A stretch of DNA of 23,268 nucleotides from RGIG5612 sp045599965 (lineage in GTDB: Bacteria > Bacillota > Clostridia > Lachnospirales > Lachnospiraceae). The notes below the pieces were generated by a model, which saw only the letters and a list, made by a program, of their open reading frames with translations, had not been told where the DNA came from and did not search any database. This document shows positions 16,135 to 23,268 of the stretch, in pieces. The stretch covers positions 1-23,268 of the forward strand of contig JAZRXA010000017.1 of the NCBI GenBank assembly GCA_045599965.1, in the 5' to 3' direction. Each line of letters opens with the position of its first letter. Within the stretch, counting starts at the first letter, position 1. Position numbers and translations under genes: made by a program.

Positions 16135-16955
16135 AATTCGTTAATTATCTTAGCCACATATCTCGCGAGACGTGTGATATCTTCTGCTGTAACGTTTTTG
16201 TCATGGGTTGTATCACAACACTGTTCTAAAATGTTGTTGTTTTCAATAATATTAATTTTGGCAACATGTCTAGCAAGTGCCGTTATATCAGCCGCTTCTA
16301 TTTTTCCATTATTATCAACATCACCTAAAATCAATCCACCTCCTGTATAAGTTTTGTTGCAATCTGATTTAAGGCATGTGTATTTAACTGTGCCATCTGC
16401 TTGCACCTCACCCGAATTCCAAAAATGAGATATTAATAATGTTTTTTCATCATCTGTTTTGGTTATATACTCATCAGAAAAATCTTCATACTGAGTAGAT
16501 GCTTCGATTATCGTTGCACTAGCTACAAACTCTTTTTGTTCTTTATTTTCTATATCTGGCAAAGTCACAGAAAAAGTAGCAAATACTCCTTGGTTGTTAA
16601 TTTCTGTTGCAAAATTAGAAGCAAGCCAAATAAACAGACCATTTTGTTCGTTATAAAACAAATTACCTCCCATCGTATTCTTTGTGAGATCTGGTTCAGA
16701 TATCTCTGCACCTTCGCATTGAAAATCCACCGAAAATATCATTGAAGCAATATTGCTTATATCACCTTTTATGGCTACATCTATACTTGCTCCTGGATGA
16801 ATATAATCATCTGAAATATCTTCTGAATCAATACTAGTTTCAATAACTAAACTAGCATTTCCCAAAACATGTGTTTCATCGTTTGCAATCGCAACACAAG
16901 GCAAAGCCACTATTGCCAGAATTACTGCAAACATCATTGAAATAATTTTTTTCAT
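16131..16955 (-). CDS. Secreted cohesin-like plus dockerin protein (possible adaptor)
   Basis: A 274-residue protein with a signal peptide (1-24). A beta-sandwich region follows (about 32-175), with IHPGASIDVAIKGDISNIAS and QGVFATFSVTLPD, that looks like a divergent cohesin. A Cys-pair motif YTCLKSDCNKTY (192-203) precedes a C-terminal dockerin (210-274). The first dockerin loop is DVDNNGKIEAAD. The second, DTTHDKNVTAED, has Thr at loop position 3 and may bind calcium poorly. With both domains it could dock on the membrane cohesin and receive another dockerin, as adaptor scaffoldins do. AAGGGG precedes the ATG. The dockerin is sure; the cohesin-like domain is moderate and could be another Ig-like fold. 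Confidence 0.82.
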   Translation of the reverse strand: MKKIISMMFAVILAIVALPCVAIANDETHVLGNASLVIETSIDSEDISDDYIHPGASIDVAIKGDISNIASMIFSVDFQCEGAEISEPDLTKNTMGGNLFYNEQNGLFIWLASNFATEINNQGVFATFSVTLPDIENKEQKEFVASATIIEASTQYEDFSDEYITKTDDEKTLLISHFWNSGEVQADGTVKYTCLKSDCNKTYTGGGLILGDVDNNGKIEAADITALARHVAKINIIENNNILEQCCDTTHDKNVTAEDITRLARYVAKIINEL

Positions 16956-16967
16956 TTATAGTCCCCT

Positions 16968-19646
16968 TTACAATTCTGTGATTAATTTCGCAACATATCT
17001 TGCAAGACGTGTTACATCCGATGCGCCAACGCTTCCATCGCCATCAACATCACAACAATTAGAAAGTATATTCACATCTGTTATTGTTGATATTTTTGCT
17101 GTATGTCTTGCAAGTGCAGTTATATCGTTAGCGTCTATTATTCCATCATTGTTGATGTCACCTTTTATAACAATAGGTTCTGTCAAAGCTAAAAAACTAA
17201 ATCCATGTTCCACGGCCCATGTTTCTGCATAAGATTCAGGCACACCACAAATTGTAATCAAAGCCGATTGAGCAAACGCATTTTCTCCGATACTTGTTAT
17301 GCTTTCTGGTAAGCTTATACTTTCAAGTGCTGTGCACCCTAAAAAGCTGTCTTTTCCCACTTCTGTTATTGTGTTTGGGATGGTTACCTTGCTAATTGTT
17401 TTACAATTAACGCAAGTATGGGTGCCCATTGTTTTAATTCCCTCTTCAAATATCAGTTCTTCAACACTGCTCCCTGTTAGTAACCCCTGCTTTGTATTGT
17501 TTTCTGTATCCTTATATACATATTGTTGAAAAGTTGTGACTGTTGATGGTACAACAAGTTTCTTTACTCCACTATTGCCAGAAAGTATTCCATAACCTAT
17601 ACTTTCCAATTTATCTGGTAACACTAACTCTGTAAGTGCAGTATTGCTGAATGCCATATTACCTATACTTTTTATTGTGTTTGGCAATATTACCTCTTTA
17701 ACTTTTGTTGCAGCTCCCAATGCACCATCATTTATGTTTTGTGTCCCGCTCTCAAATATAACCTTTTCAAGACCACTATATTCCAGTGCACTTGACGTTC
17801 TATGAATTGAATCAATTTTCGACATCCTTGTAACTGATGCTGGTATAACTATTTCTTTAACGCCTTCAGTATTACTCAACATACCATATCCAAGTGTTTG
17901 AACGTGTTCAGGAAGAACAAGTGACTTTAGGCCAGAATAAGCAAACGCATTTTCTCCGATACTTGTTATGCTTTCTGGTAAGCTTATACTTTCAAGTGCT
18001 GTGCAGTTATAGAAACAATTGGAAGGGATTGACTTCACCTCGGGTATATTTATCTGATACATATAACGACATCCACTAAATGCACTATCACAGAACGAAG
18101 TCATTCCAGCAGGAAGACTTACAGTCAATACTCTCTCTGCATAAGAATTGGTCCAAGGATGACTAGTCATTTCGCCGGAACCAGTAACAATCATTTCGCC
18201 ATCACCATATAAAATATAATGAAGGTTTGGTCCGCAGCTTCCTTCTAATAAAACAATTCTTGTCCAATGTGCAAACAAAGTAATATCGTAAGTTGGCGCA
18301 CTTGTTCCGGATGTTATCAATGAACCACCATCTGCTGAAGTAAACCAACCATCAAATGAATATCCAAATCGATATGGTGTAGGAAGAGTTCCATAAGAAT
18401 TACCTTCAATTACTGTTCTTGAACTTGTATTTACGGAGCCACCGTTTGCATCAAAATAAACCGTATGACCAAGCCATGACACTGAAGAACCGCCTTCGTG
18501 TTTTGCATAAAGAGAACCGTCCACCATCACATAAGATGCGGAACCACTGGTTGCATAACATGGTTGTCCTGCAAAGAAATAAATAATCTTCTGGAAGCAA
18601 TTCTGAATCCAATTCCATACATCTGACCATTGCAATCTATATGACATATCATCTGCGTAAACCCACTTTTCATCTGATGTCTGATAATATTTTGCTCCCC
18701 ATTCATTTATATAATATCCTACAACAGACACTTTTTCCCCTTTAGAAAGAGTATATCTTGTCGTATTTTTACCATGAATTTCTTCATACGGTTCATCATG
18801 AACATTTGTATCTTTTTTAGTTTCATACGCACCCGTCTCCGAAGTATTTATACTATACAGCTTTATTGGATCAATTAAATTTCGTTCTATATAGTTTCCT
18901 GCAGAATCTCTCGCGCCATATAAAACATAATATGTTCCATTAAACCCGCCAAAATTACTGCTATTTACTCTAACGGAGGCATTATTTCCATTCAATGTGC
19001 CAATTATTTCTGTTGCATTTGAAACATTTTGCCCATAAGTCCAAACCAGAGCATATGCCTGTGATACTGAATTATTATCCGTTGCAGAATAAGAGATTGT
19101 AAAACCAGACCCTGACACATCACTTATTTTAGCTTTTGTATCAATAATCGGGGCTTCATTATCTAAATCTAAATAAATGAACTTTACATTACTTAAAGGT
19201 TGTGACCATCCATTGCGTGTCATAGTAGATAAGTTAATAACATCTTCTCTATAATCGCATCCATTAAAATTACTTTCTGTTACATAAGCATAACCATTTT
19301 CAACTTTTTCAACAAAGAACACATGCCCATATGGTTCATAATTTTCAACTAAAATTGAATTCGCTTTTGCTACAGTACCAACTTGATACCCATAATTTTG
19401 GCAATTTTCATCCCATTGATTTGCATTCCCACTCCACGGAAGATTTATTCCTAATTTTTCATGAGCTCTTCCCTGAACATACCATGTACATTCTGGTTTA
19501 CTATATTTATTATTATAACTTGACCTACTTAGATCTACCCCATACGAGCCCTGTACCGCAGCTTTTTCAGTCTCAGGAAAAATTAAAATTATTAATAAAG
19601 TTATTAGTAAAATATAACTAACCGTTTTTCTAATTTTCTTTTTCAT
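16968..19646 (-). CDS. Secreted CHAP-SH3-InlB repeat-LRR protein with dockerin
   Basis: An 892-residue mosaic. A signal or anchor helix (9-24) is followed by a CHAP amidase/peptidase domain (about 33-158) with catalytic C53 in PECTWYVQGRA, H108 in YGHVFFVEKV and E124 or N126. Next come an Ig-like domain (165-262), an SH3-like domain (275-335), an InlB B-repeat (395-461, FDANGGS...FDGWF...LFAHW), BspA-type LRR_5 repeats (about 505-800) and a dockerin (828-892). CHAP enzymes cleave peptidoglycan peptides or cross-bridges; SH3-like and LRR parts usually bind wall or host ligands. It lies 10 bases after the WG-repeat gene and 12 before the next. It may be a docked wall hydrolase or adhesin. Two LRR units are exact 66-base copies. 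Confidence 0.88.
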   Translation of the reverse strand: MKKKIRKTVSYILLITLLIILIFPETEKAAVQGSYGVDLSRSSYNNKYSKPECTWYVQGRAHEKLGINLPWSGNANQWDENCQNYGYQVGTVAKANSILVENYEPYGHVFFVEKVENGYAYVTESNFNGCDYREDVINLSTMTRNGWSQPLSNVKFIYLDLDNEAPIIDTKAKISDVSGSGFTISYSATDNNSVSQAYALVWTYGQNVSNATEIIGTLNGNNASVRVNSSNFGGFNGTYYVLYGARDSAGNYIERNLIDPIKLYSINTSETGAYETKKDTNVHDEPYEEIHGKNTTRYTLSKGEKVSVVGYYINEWGAKYYQTSDEKWVYADDMSYRLQWSDVWNWIQNCFQKIIYFFAGQPCYATSGSASYVMVDGSLYAKHEGGSSVSWLGHTVYFDANGGSVNTSSRTVIEGNSYGTLPTPYRFGYSFDGWFTSADGGSLITSGTSAPTYDITLFAHWTRIVLLEGSCGPNLHYILYGDGEMIVTGSGEMTSHPWTNSYAERVLTVSLPAGMTSFCDSAFSGCRYMYQINIPEVKSIPSNCFYNCTALESISLPESITSIGENAFAYSGLKSLVLPEHVQTLGYGMLSNTEGVKEIVIPASVTRMSKIDSIHRTSSALEYSGLEKVIFESGTQNINDGALGAATKVKEVILPNTIKSIGNMAFSNTALTELVLPDKLESIGYGILSGNSGVKKLVVPSTVTTFQQYVYKDTENNTKQGLLTGSSVEELIFEEGIKTMGTHTCVNCKTISKVTIPNTITEVGKDSFLGCTALESISLPESITSIGENAFAQSALITICGVPESYAETWAVEHGFSFLALTEPIVIKGDINNDGIIDANDITALARHTAKISTITDVNILSNCCDVDGDGSVGASDVTRLARYVAKLITEL
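16971..17167. repeat. Dockerin-coding DNA repeat, copy 1
   Basis: This dockerin-coding end of the CHAP gene matches 19660-19856 without gaps. By eye there are about 23 differences in 197 bases, and one identical run of 39 bases spans about 17042-17080. Several differences are silent, which points to fairly recent duplication or gene conversion. Confidence 0.85.
17271..17336. repeat. 66-base exact repeat in the LRR region, copy 1
   Basis: Begins AGCAAACGCATTTTC and ends GTGCTGTGCA, and is identical to 17940-18005. It encodes the LRR unit TALESISLPESITSIGENAF in the CHAP-LRR-dockerin gene. The length equals 22 codons, the usual BspA LRR period of about 22-23 residues. Confidence 0.9.
17940..18005. 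repeat. 66-base exact repeat in the LRR region, copy 2
   Basis: Identical to 17271-17336, 669 bases away in the same orientation and frame. The intervening LRR units are more diverged, so this looks like a copied unit or local gene conversion and not a fresh tandem duplication. Confidence 0.9.
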
Positions 19647-19656
19647 TTTTTGTCTT

Positions 19657-22600
19657 CTACAACTCCGTTATCAATTTCGCTACATATCTAGCAAGTTTTG
19701 TTACATCTGATGCGCCAACGCTTCCATCTCCATCAACATCACAACAATTAGAAAGTATATTCACATCTTTTATTGTTGATATTTTTGCAGCATGTCTTGC
19801 AAGTGCAGTTATGTCATTTGCATCTATTTCTCCATCGTTATTGACGTCACCTTTTACATATTGTACTGGCAATGCGTTAGCTAACATAAAGTCTGAGAAT
19901 CCTGTAACAACTATTGTTGCATATAATGTTTCTTCTTCCATTGTGATTTTTGGAACATGAATAATTGTTTCATCACCATGAATTTGAATTACACGTAAAT
20001 CATCCGTTGAAACATCTTCTGGAATCTTTAATTTAATTACCATTGGAATATCTAATTCTGTTATCGCTTCATCGTTAGAATTTTTAAGTTCCATGCTAAA
20101 TGGAACACCATTTTCTATATCAATATTTTTTAGATCTTGTTGTTCTTTAATAAGTTCAAAAGTCTCTTTATTAATATTTCCAACAGTCAGCGTGCAAGCA
20201 TTGTTTAATGCCATGCCAATAGCACCATCAACCTTAACTGAATCTTGGTCTAATGGATTTTCTATAACTTTTTCTATAGCAAACTTATCTTCAAGTTTTG
20301 CTAAAGCTTCTTTAGTTTTTTCTGATGTTTCTGTATTTTCTGATGTTAAAAGTTCCTTAAGCGATTCATTAAGTTCACTTTCGCCAAATGTTTCTGAAAG
20401 TGCAGACTTAATATCCCTTGCATTAAGGCTCTCGTCATTTGCAATAACATCAATTGCATTTGCTCCTGACGCTGGAATAGCCCATTCACTTTCGTCAAGC
20501 TCTTCTAATCCATTTGCATCCCTAAAATGTTTATTGCAATCCTTACAGAAATAGCACTCTATATTTCCTGCTGTTGTCATTGTTGGTGATTTAGCAGTTA
20601 TCTTAATTAATTCGTGCTTTTCATCATCATTATCTGATTCAATAACATTAATGATAGTAAGTTTTCCATCTTTAATAGCATAAGCTGCATTATTTTCTGC
20701 AGAACTAATGTCATCATATTCTAACGGTACTACAATAGTATTATTACTATCCACTAAACCACATTTTCCATCTTTAACTACTGAAAACAATCCACTACCT
20801 GCTCCATAGGCATCATCATATTCAAATGGAATAACTGTATTGCCACTTTTATCAATATAGCCATATTTTCCATTTAAGGCTGCATATGCAAATCCATCAC
20901 TAAAATTGCCTACTGAATCAAATTGACATGGAATTACTTCTTCACCTTCTTTATTCAAGTATCCCCATTTTCCGGTTTCAATATTAGCAATTCCAATAAG
21001 ATCTTCATGAAAATTAAGACAATAATTATATTCATTACTAGTAAAAATAGTTTCGCCTTTTAAATTTTTCCATCCAATAGAAAGGCCTGGGTACATATAC
21101 GTATAAGAATCCAAATCACCATAAGTTGAATATGCAATTAAATCTTCAGAAGGCCACCTTAACATGCTTTCTGCTGAAAATCCGGCATTTGCAGGACCAA
21201 ATCCAAATCCTCTAAAATTGTTAAAACTATCTTCAAAAGTATATTCAATATTTCCTTGCTTATTTATTAAACAATAGTTTCCATATATAGGCTGGTCAGT
21301 TTCCGAATTCACTATTGCATATCCATCAATCATAGGTGAAACACATCTATAATTGTTTTGAAAAACCTCAGTTCCATCTAAATAATAAAAACCTGGCATA
21401 TCGTAATTATTATTATTAGGATAATGTATAAAATATTCATATGAACTATCGGCCGTCAGTGAAACTACTCCATCAAAATATCTGTATCTCAACCAAGTAT
21501 CTTTATATGGAAATATAAATTTTCCTGTGTAATCAACCAAAGCTGCTTTTGGTGATGACATAAAATCCCCTGTTTGCAGATTATATGTTGAATTTATTGT
21601 CAAACTTCCATATCCGTCAGTATTAAAAACACCATCTGCTTCTATATCTGTTTCGGTAATGCTGACCTGTACATTTGGTTTTAAACCATCATCTATTTTT
21701 AAGTTATAATATCTCATTATCATATTGTTATATTTATCTATAACTGTTAATGATATAGTCGATGGCTTGCTAACAGTGAAAACCAAATCTTCAGTCGTAA
21801 ACTCTTGAAGCATATATGTTGAATTATCTTGAACTGTCCATTTATAAGACATCCCGTCCATTTCTGTGGCAGAAACATTTGCGCACACTGTTAGTTCTTC
21901 ACCTACTTGCCCTTTTAATTCGGTTAAAAATGGTTCATTTTGCAAATCAGTAAAGCAAAGATTATTATCCACGCCTACATAAAATGTAGCTTGCGCCTTA
22001 TTTCCAAACTTATCTGTAACTTCACAATAATAATTTTCAAATATTTGTACATTTTTAATGTCTAAAGAATTCGAATTTTCATCCGGTATAATTGTTACAT
22101 ATGGAATTATTGGGGAATATGTTCTATCTATAGGTTTCCTTCCCCATTTATAGGTAAGACCTTCTAGATTATCTGCTGTAACTTGCACTGATATGTGCGC
22201 AGTTTCACCAGCTGGAACCATTACTTTTCCATCGGTTTCACCTACAGGCGTATCGCTAGCCTTTATTTGAAGATGATTTTCTTCTTTTGGAATAACAATT
22301 CTTACCGTTGCATATCGAGGAACACCAGTGGTAGGAGTTATGTTACACTGGAATCTACAGTCCTCCGTTATATTTGTTAATTCTAGTCTCGCTGTATTCG
22401 CAGACCAATCCATGTCACGATAATAATCTCCAAATCCTCTGTCAGTAAATCTCATCCACTCATACGTTGTTCCTGTTGGATCAGCATCAGCACCTTTGGG
22501 AATAAGCGTAATACTTCCACCACTTGGTACAGTTATACTCATCCCGTTATTATCAATAACCACTTCGTTATTTTCTGCCATTGCACTCAGCGGTAAAAAA

Positions 22601-22659
22601 GCCATAATCATAATTACGCACAATAAACTTCCAATTATTTTTTTAATTAGTTTTCTCAT
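19657..22659 (-). CDS. Secreted Ig-like/WG-repeat protein with C-terminal dockerin
   Basis: A protein of 1000 residues from the chosen ATG at 22659. An ATG two codons upstream (22665) is too close to the GGGG ribosome-binding site, which lies 8 bases before 22659. After a signal peptide (cleavage near SAMA, residue 28) come three Ig-like domains (about 35-330). WG-type repeats follow (about 370-675), clearest in GKWGYLNKEGEEVIP, GKYGYIDKSGNTVIP and GKCGLVDSNNTIVVP. Then come a Cys pair (CYFCKDC, 702-708), a Glu/Lys-rich helical stretch (738-800), a beta domain and the dockerin (937-1000). WG repeats are usually protein-binding or surface modules. No enzyme domain is recognised; a structural or ligand-binding subunit is likely. 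Confidence 0.87.
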   Translation of the reverse strand: MRKLIKKIIGSLLCVIMIMAFLPLSAMAENNEVVIDNNGMSITVPSGGSITLIPKGADADPTGTTYEWMRFTDRGFGDYYRDMDWSANTARLELTNITEDCRFQCNITPTTGVPRYATVRIVIPKEENHLQIKASDTPVGETDGKVMVPAGETAHISVQVTADNLEGLTYKWGRKPIDRTYSPIIPYVTIIPDENSNSLDIKNVQIFENYYCEVTDKFGNKAQATFYVGVDNNLCFTDLQNEPFLTELKGQVGEELTVCANVSATEMDGMSYKWTVQDNSTYMLQEFTTEDLVFTVSKPSTISLTVIDKYNNMIMRYYNLKIDDGLKPNVQVSITETDIEADGVFNTDGYGSLTINSTYNLQTGDFMSSPKAALVDYTGKFIFPYKDTWLRYRYFDGVVSLTADSSYEYFIHYPNNNNYDMPGFYYLDGTEVFQNNYRCVSPMIDGYAIVNSETDQPIYGNYCLINKQGNIEYTFEDSFNNFRGFGFGPANAGFSAESMLRWPSEDLIAYSTYGDLDSYTYMYPGLSIGWKNLKGETIFTSNEYNYCLNFHEDLIGIANIETGKWGYLNKEGEEVIPCQFDSVGNFSDGFAYAALNGKYGYIDKSGNTVIPFEYDDAYGAGSGLFSVVKDGKCGLVDSNNTIVVPLEYDDISSAENNAAYAIKDGKLTIINVIESDNDDEKHELIKITAKSPTMTTAGNIECYFCKDCNKHFRDANGLEELDESEWAIPASGANAIDVIANDESLNARDIKSALSETFGESELNESLKELLTSENTETSEKTKEALAKLEDKFAIEKVIENPLDQDSVKVDGAIGMALNNACTLTVGNINKETFELIKEQQDLKNIDIENGVPFSMELKNSNDEAITELDIPMVIKLKIPEDVSTDDLRVIQIHGDETIIHVPKITMEEETLYATIVVTGFSDFMLANALPVQYVKGDVNNDGEIDANDITALARHAAKISTIKDVNILSNCCDVDGDGSVGASDVTKLARYVAKLITEL
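19660..19856. repeat. Dockerin-coding DNA repeat, copy 2
   Basis: Partner of 16971-17167, at roughly 88 percent identity counted by eye. It encodes the WG-repeat protein's dockerin, whose loops DVNNDGEIDAND and DVDGDGSVGASD match those of the CHAP protein except for V/I and E/I changes in the first loop. Confidence 0.85.
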
Positions 22660-22695
22660 TGTCATTTCCCCATTTCATTTTTTTAATCTGTTTAC

Positions 22696-23268
22696 TTATA
22701 ACACGTTAATTAATTTTGCTACATACTTTGCAATTAATGTGACATCTGAAGCACCTATTTTGCCATCATTATCAATATCGCACCAATTCTGCAATATATT
22801 TGCATCAGTTATTTCTGCTATTCTAGATATATGTTTTGCAAGTGCAGTTATATCATTTGCATCTATTATTCCATCATTATTGACGTCTCCACGCATCCAT
22901 AACATTATTTCACCAAGTTCTACATCTTGTTCTTCAACCGTTATTTCTTGTATTATTGGTGCTGGTTTCTCACGTTTGAAGATTACTAATTTATAGTTTC
23001 CTGGCTCTACTGCATTAAAAGTGACTTCTTGTTGATAATGTTTAGTATCTGTATGTAATGTTATTGTTCCTTTTTCAGTTACATACTCTTTTGCTAATAA
23101 AGGCTTATCTAATAACATATCTGTCTTAATATCTTTATCTTCTACTGCTGAATCATAAAGAAGATATACTGCATCATCTGTATTATTCCAGCTTAGGCTT
23201 GTTAGGGTTACATTAACCCCATCTACTACCGTTATATCAAATGTATCTGTAAGATCGTCATACGTAAC
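22696..23268 (-). CDS. C-terminal part of a dockerin protein (start beyond the window)
   Basis: The frame is open from the right edge to the stop at 22696, giving 190 visible residues; an internal Met at 23118 is not the true start. The visible part begins VTYDDLTDTFDITVVDG. It has beta-rich sequence ending in ITVEEQDVELGEIMLWMRGD, a lead-in I associate with clostridial surface dockerin proteins. Then comes the dockerin, with loops DVNNDGIIDAND and DIDNDGKIGASD. It lies about 36 bases upstream of the WG-repeat gene and is probably in the same operon. The N-terminal function cannot be judged. Confidence 0.85.
   Translation of the reverse strand, partial: VTYDDLTDTFDITVVDGVNVTLTSLSWNNTDDAVYLLYDSAVEDKDIKTDMLLDKPLLAKEYVTEKGTITLHTDTKHYQQEVTFNAVEPGNYKLVIFKREKPAPIIQEITVEEQDVELGEIMLWMRGDVNNDGIIDANDITALAKHISRIAEITDANILQNWCDIDNDGKIGASDVTLIAKYVAKLINVL

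Noticed and set aside
17271..18005. Spaced identical repeats considered as a CRISPR or mobile element
   Set aside because: They are in-frame LRR coding units in a continuous reading frame, only two copies, with no cas gene or transposase nearby.
20093..20554. Plus-strand open frame of 153 codons inside the WG-repeat gene
   Set aside because: Ser/Leu-rich antisense shadow of a helical Glu/Lys-rich region, with no start signal.
22496..22996. Plus-strand open frame of 166 codons at the boundary of two dockerin genes
   Set aside because: It is antisense to a signal peptide and a dockerin; its pattern is the reverse reading of those repeats.

Overview
The window is AT-rich DNA that looks like a gut- or rumen-type member of the Clostridia. 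The evidence is Gram-positive ribosome-binding sites, sigma-A-like promoters, DUF2304 next to a family 2 glycosyltransferase, BspA-type leucine-rich repeats, InlB-type repeats and type I dockerins. This placement is inferred from gene content; no rRNA or other taxonomic marker is present. No tRNA, CRISPR array, transposase or integrase was seen. All but two genes lie on the minus strand, so the two large operons read from right to left.

Region 1 (9929 down to 1, minus strand) is a surface-polysaccharide operon with its own extended -10 promoter. The order is glf (UDP-galactopyranose mutase), fnlB/capF, fnlC/wecB-like, a WbuB-like GT4 transferase, a DPM1-like GT2 transferase, DUF2304, two large polytopic membrane proteins (GT-C or Wzy candidates) and the start of a Wzx-type flippase. 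Genes overlap or lie within 13 bases of each other. The predicted product contains galactofuranose and an N-acetyl-L-fucosamine-type sugar, assembled on a lipid carrier and flipped across the membrane. The first FucNAc-pathway enzyme (FnlA) is not in the window.

Region 2 (9941-11896) is a small toxin-antitoxin island. A plus-strand RelB/DinJ-type antitoxin with a PIN-domain toxin lies behind a good promoter and a near-perfect palindromic operator. Downstream, in the opposite orientation, is a MntA-HepT-like pair: an HTH-fused nucleotidyltransferase and a HEPN protein. An exact 35-base direct repeat flanks this second pair. One copy is the 3' end of the PIN gene and the other is an orphan copy just before a strong hairpin terminator, which suggests the MNT-HEPN cassette was inserted into the tail of the PIN gene.

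Region 3 (23268 down to 11924, minus strand) is a tightly packed operon of secreted cohesin and dockerin proteins. It holds a partial dockerin protein, a WG-repeat dockerin protein, a CHAP-SH3-InlB-repeat-LRR dockerin protein, a small protein with a cohesin-like domain plus dockerin, a single-cohesin protein with a C-terminal membrane anchor, and a long Ig-like dockerin protein. It resembles a miniature cellulosome with no carbohydrate-active enzyme: a membrane-held cohesin that could dock a peptidoglycan hydrolase and adhesin-like proteins. Its promoter lies to the right of the window, and its probable terminator is the hairpin at 11869-11896.
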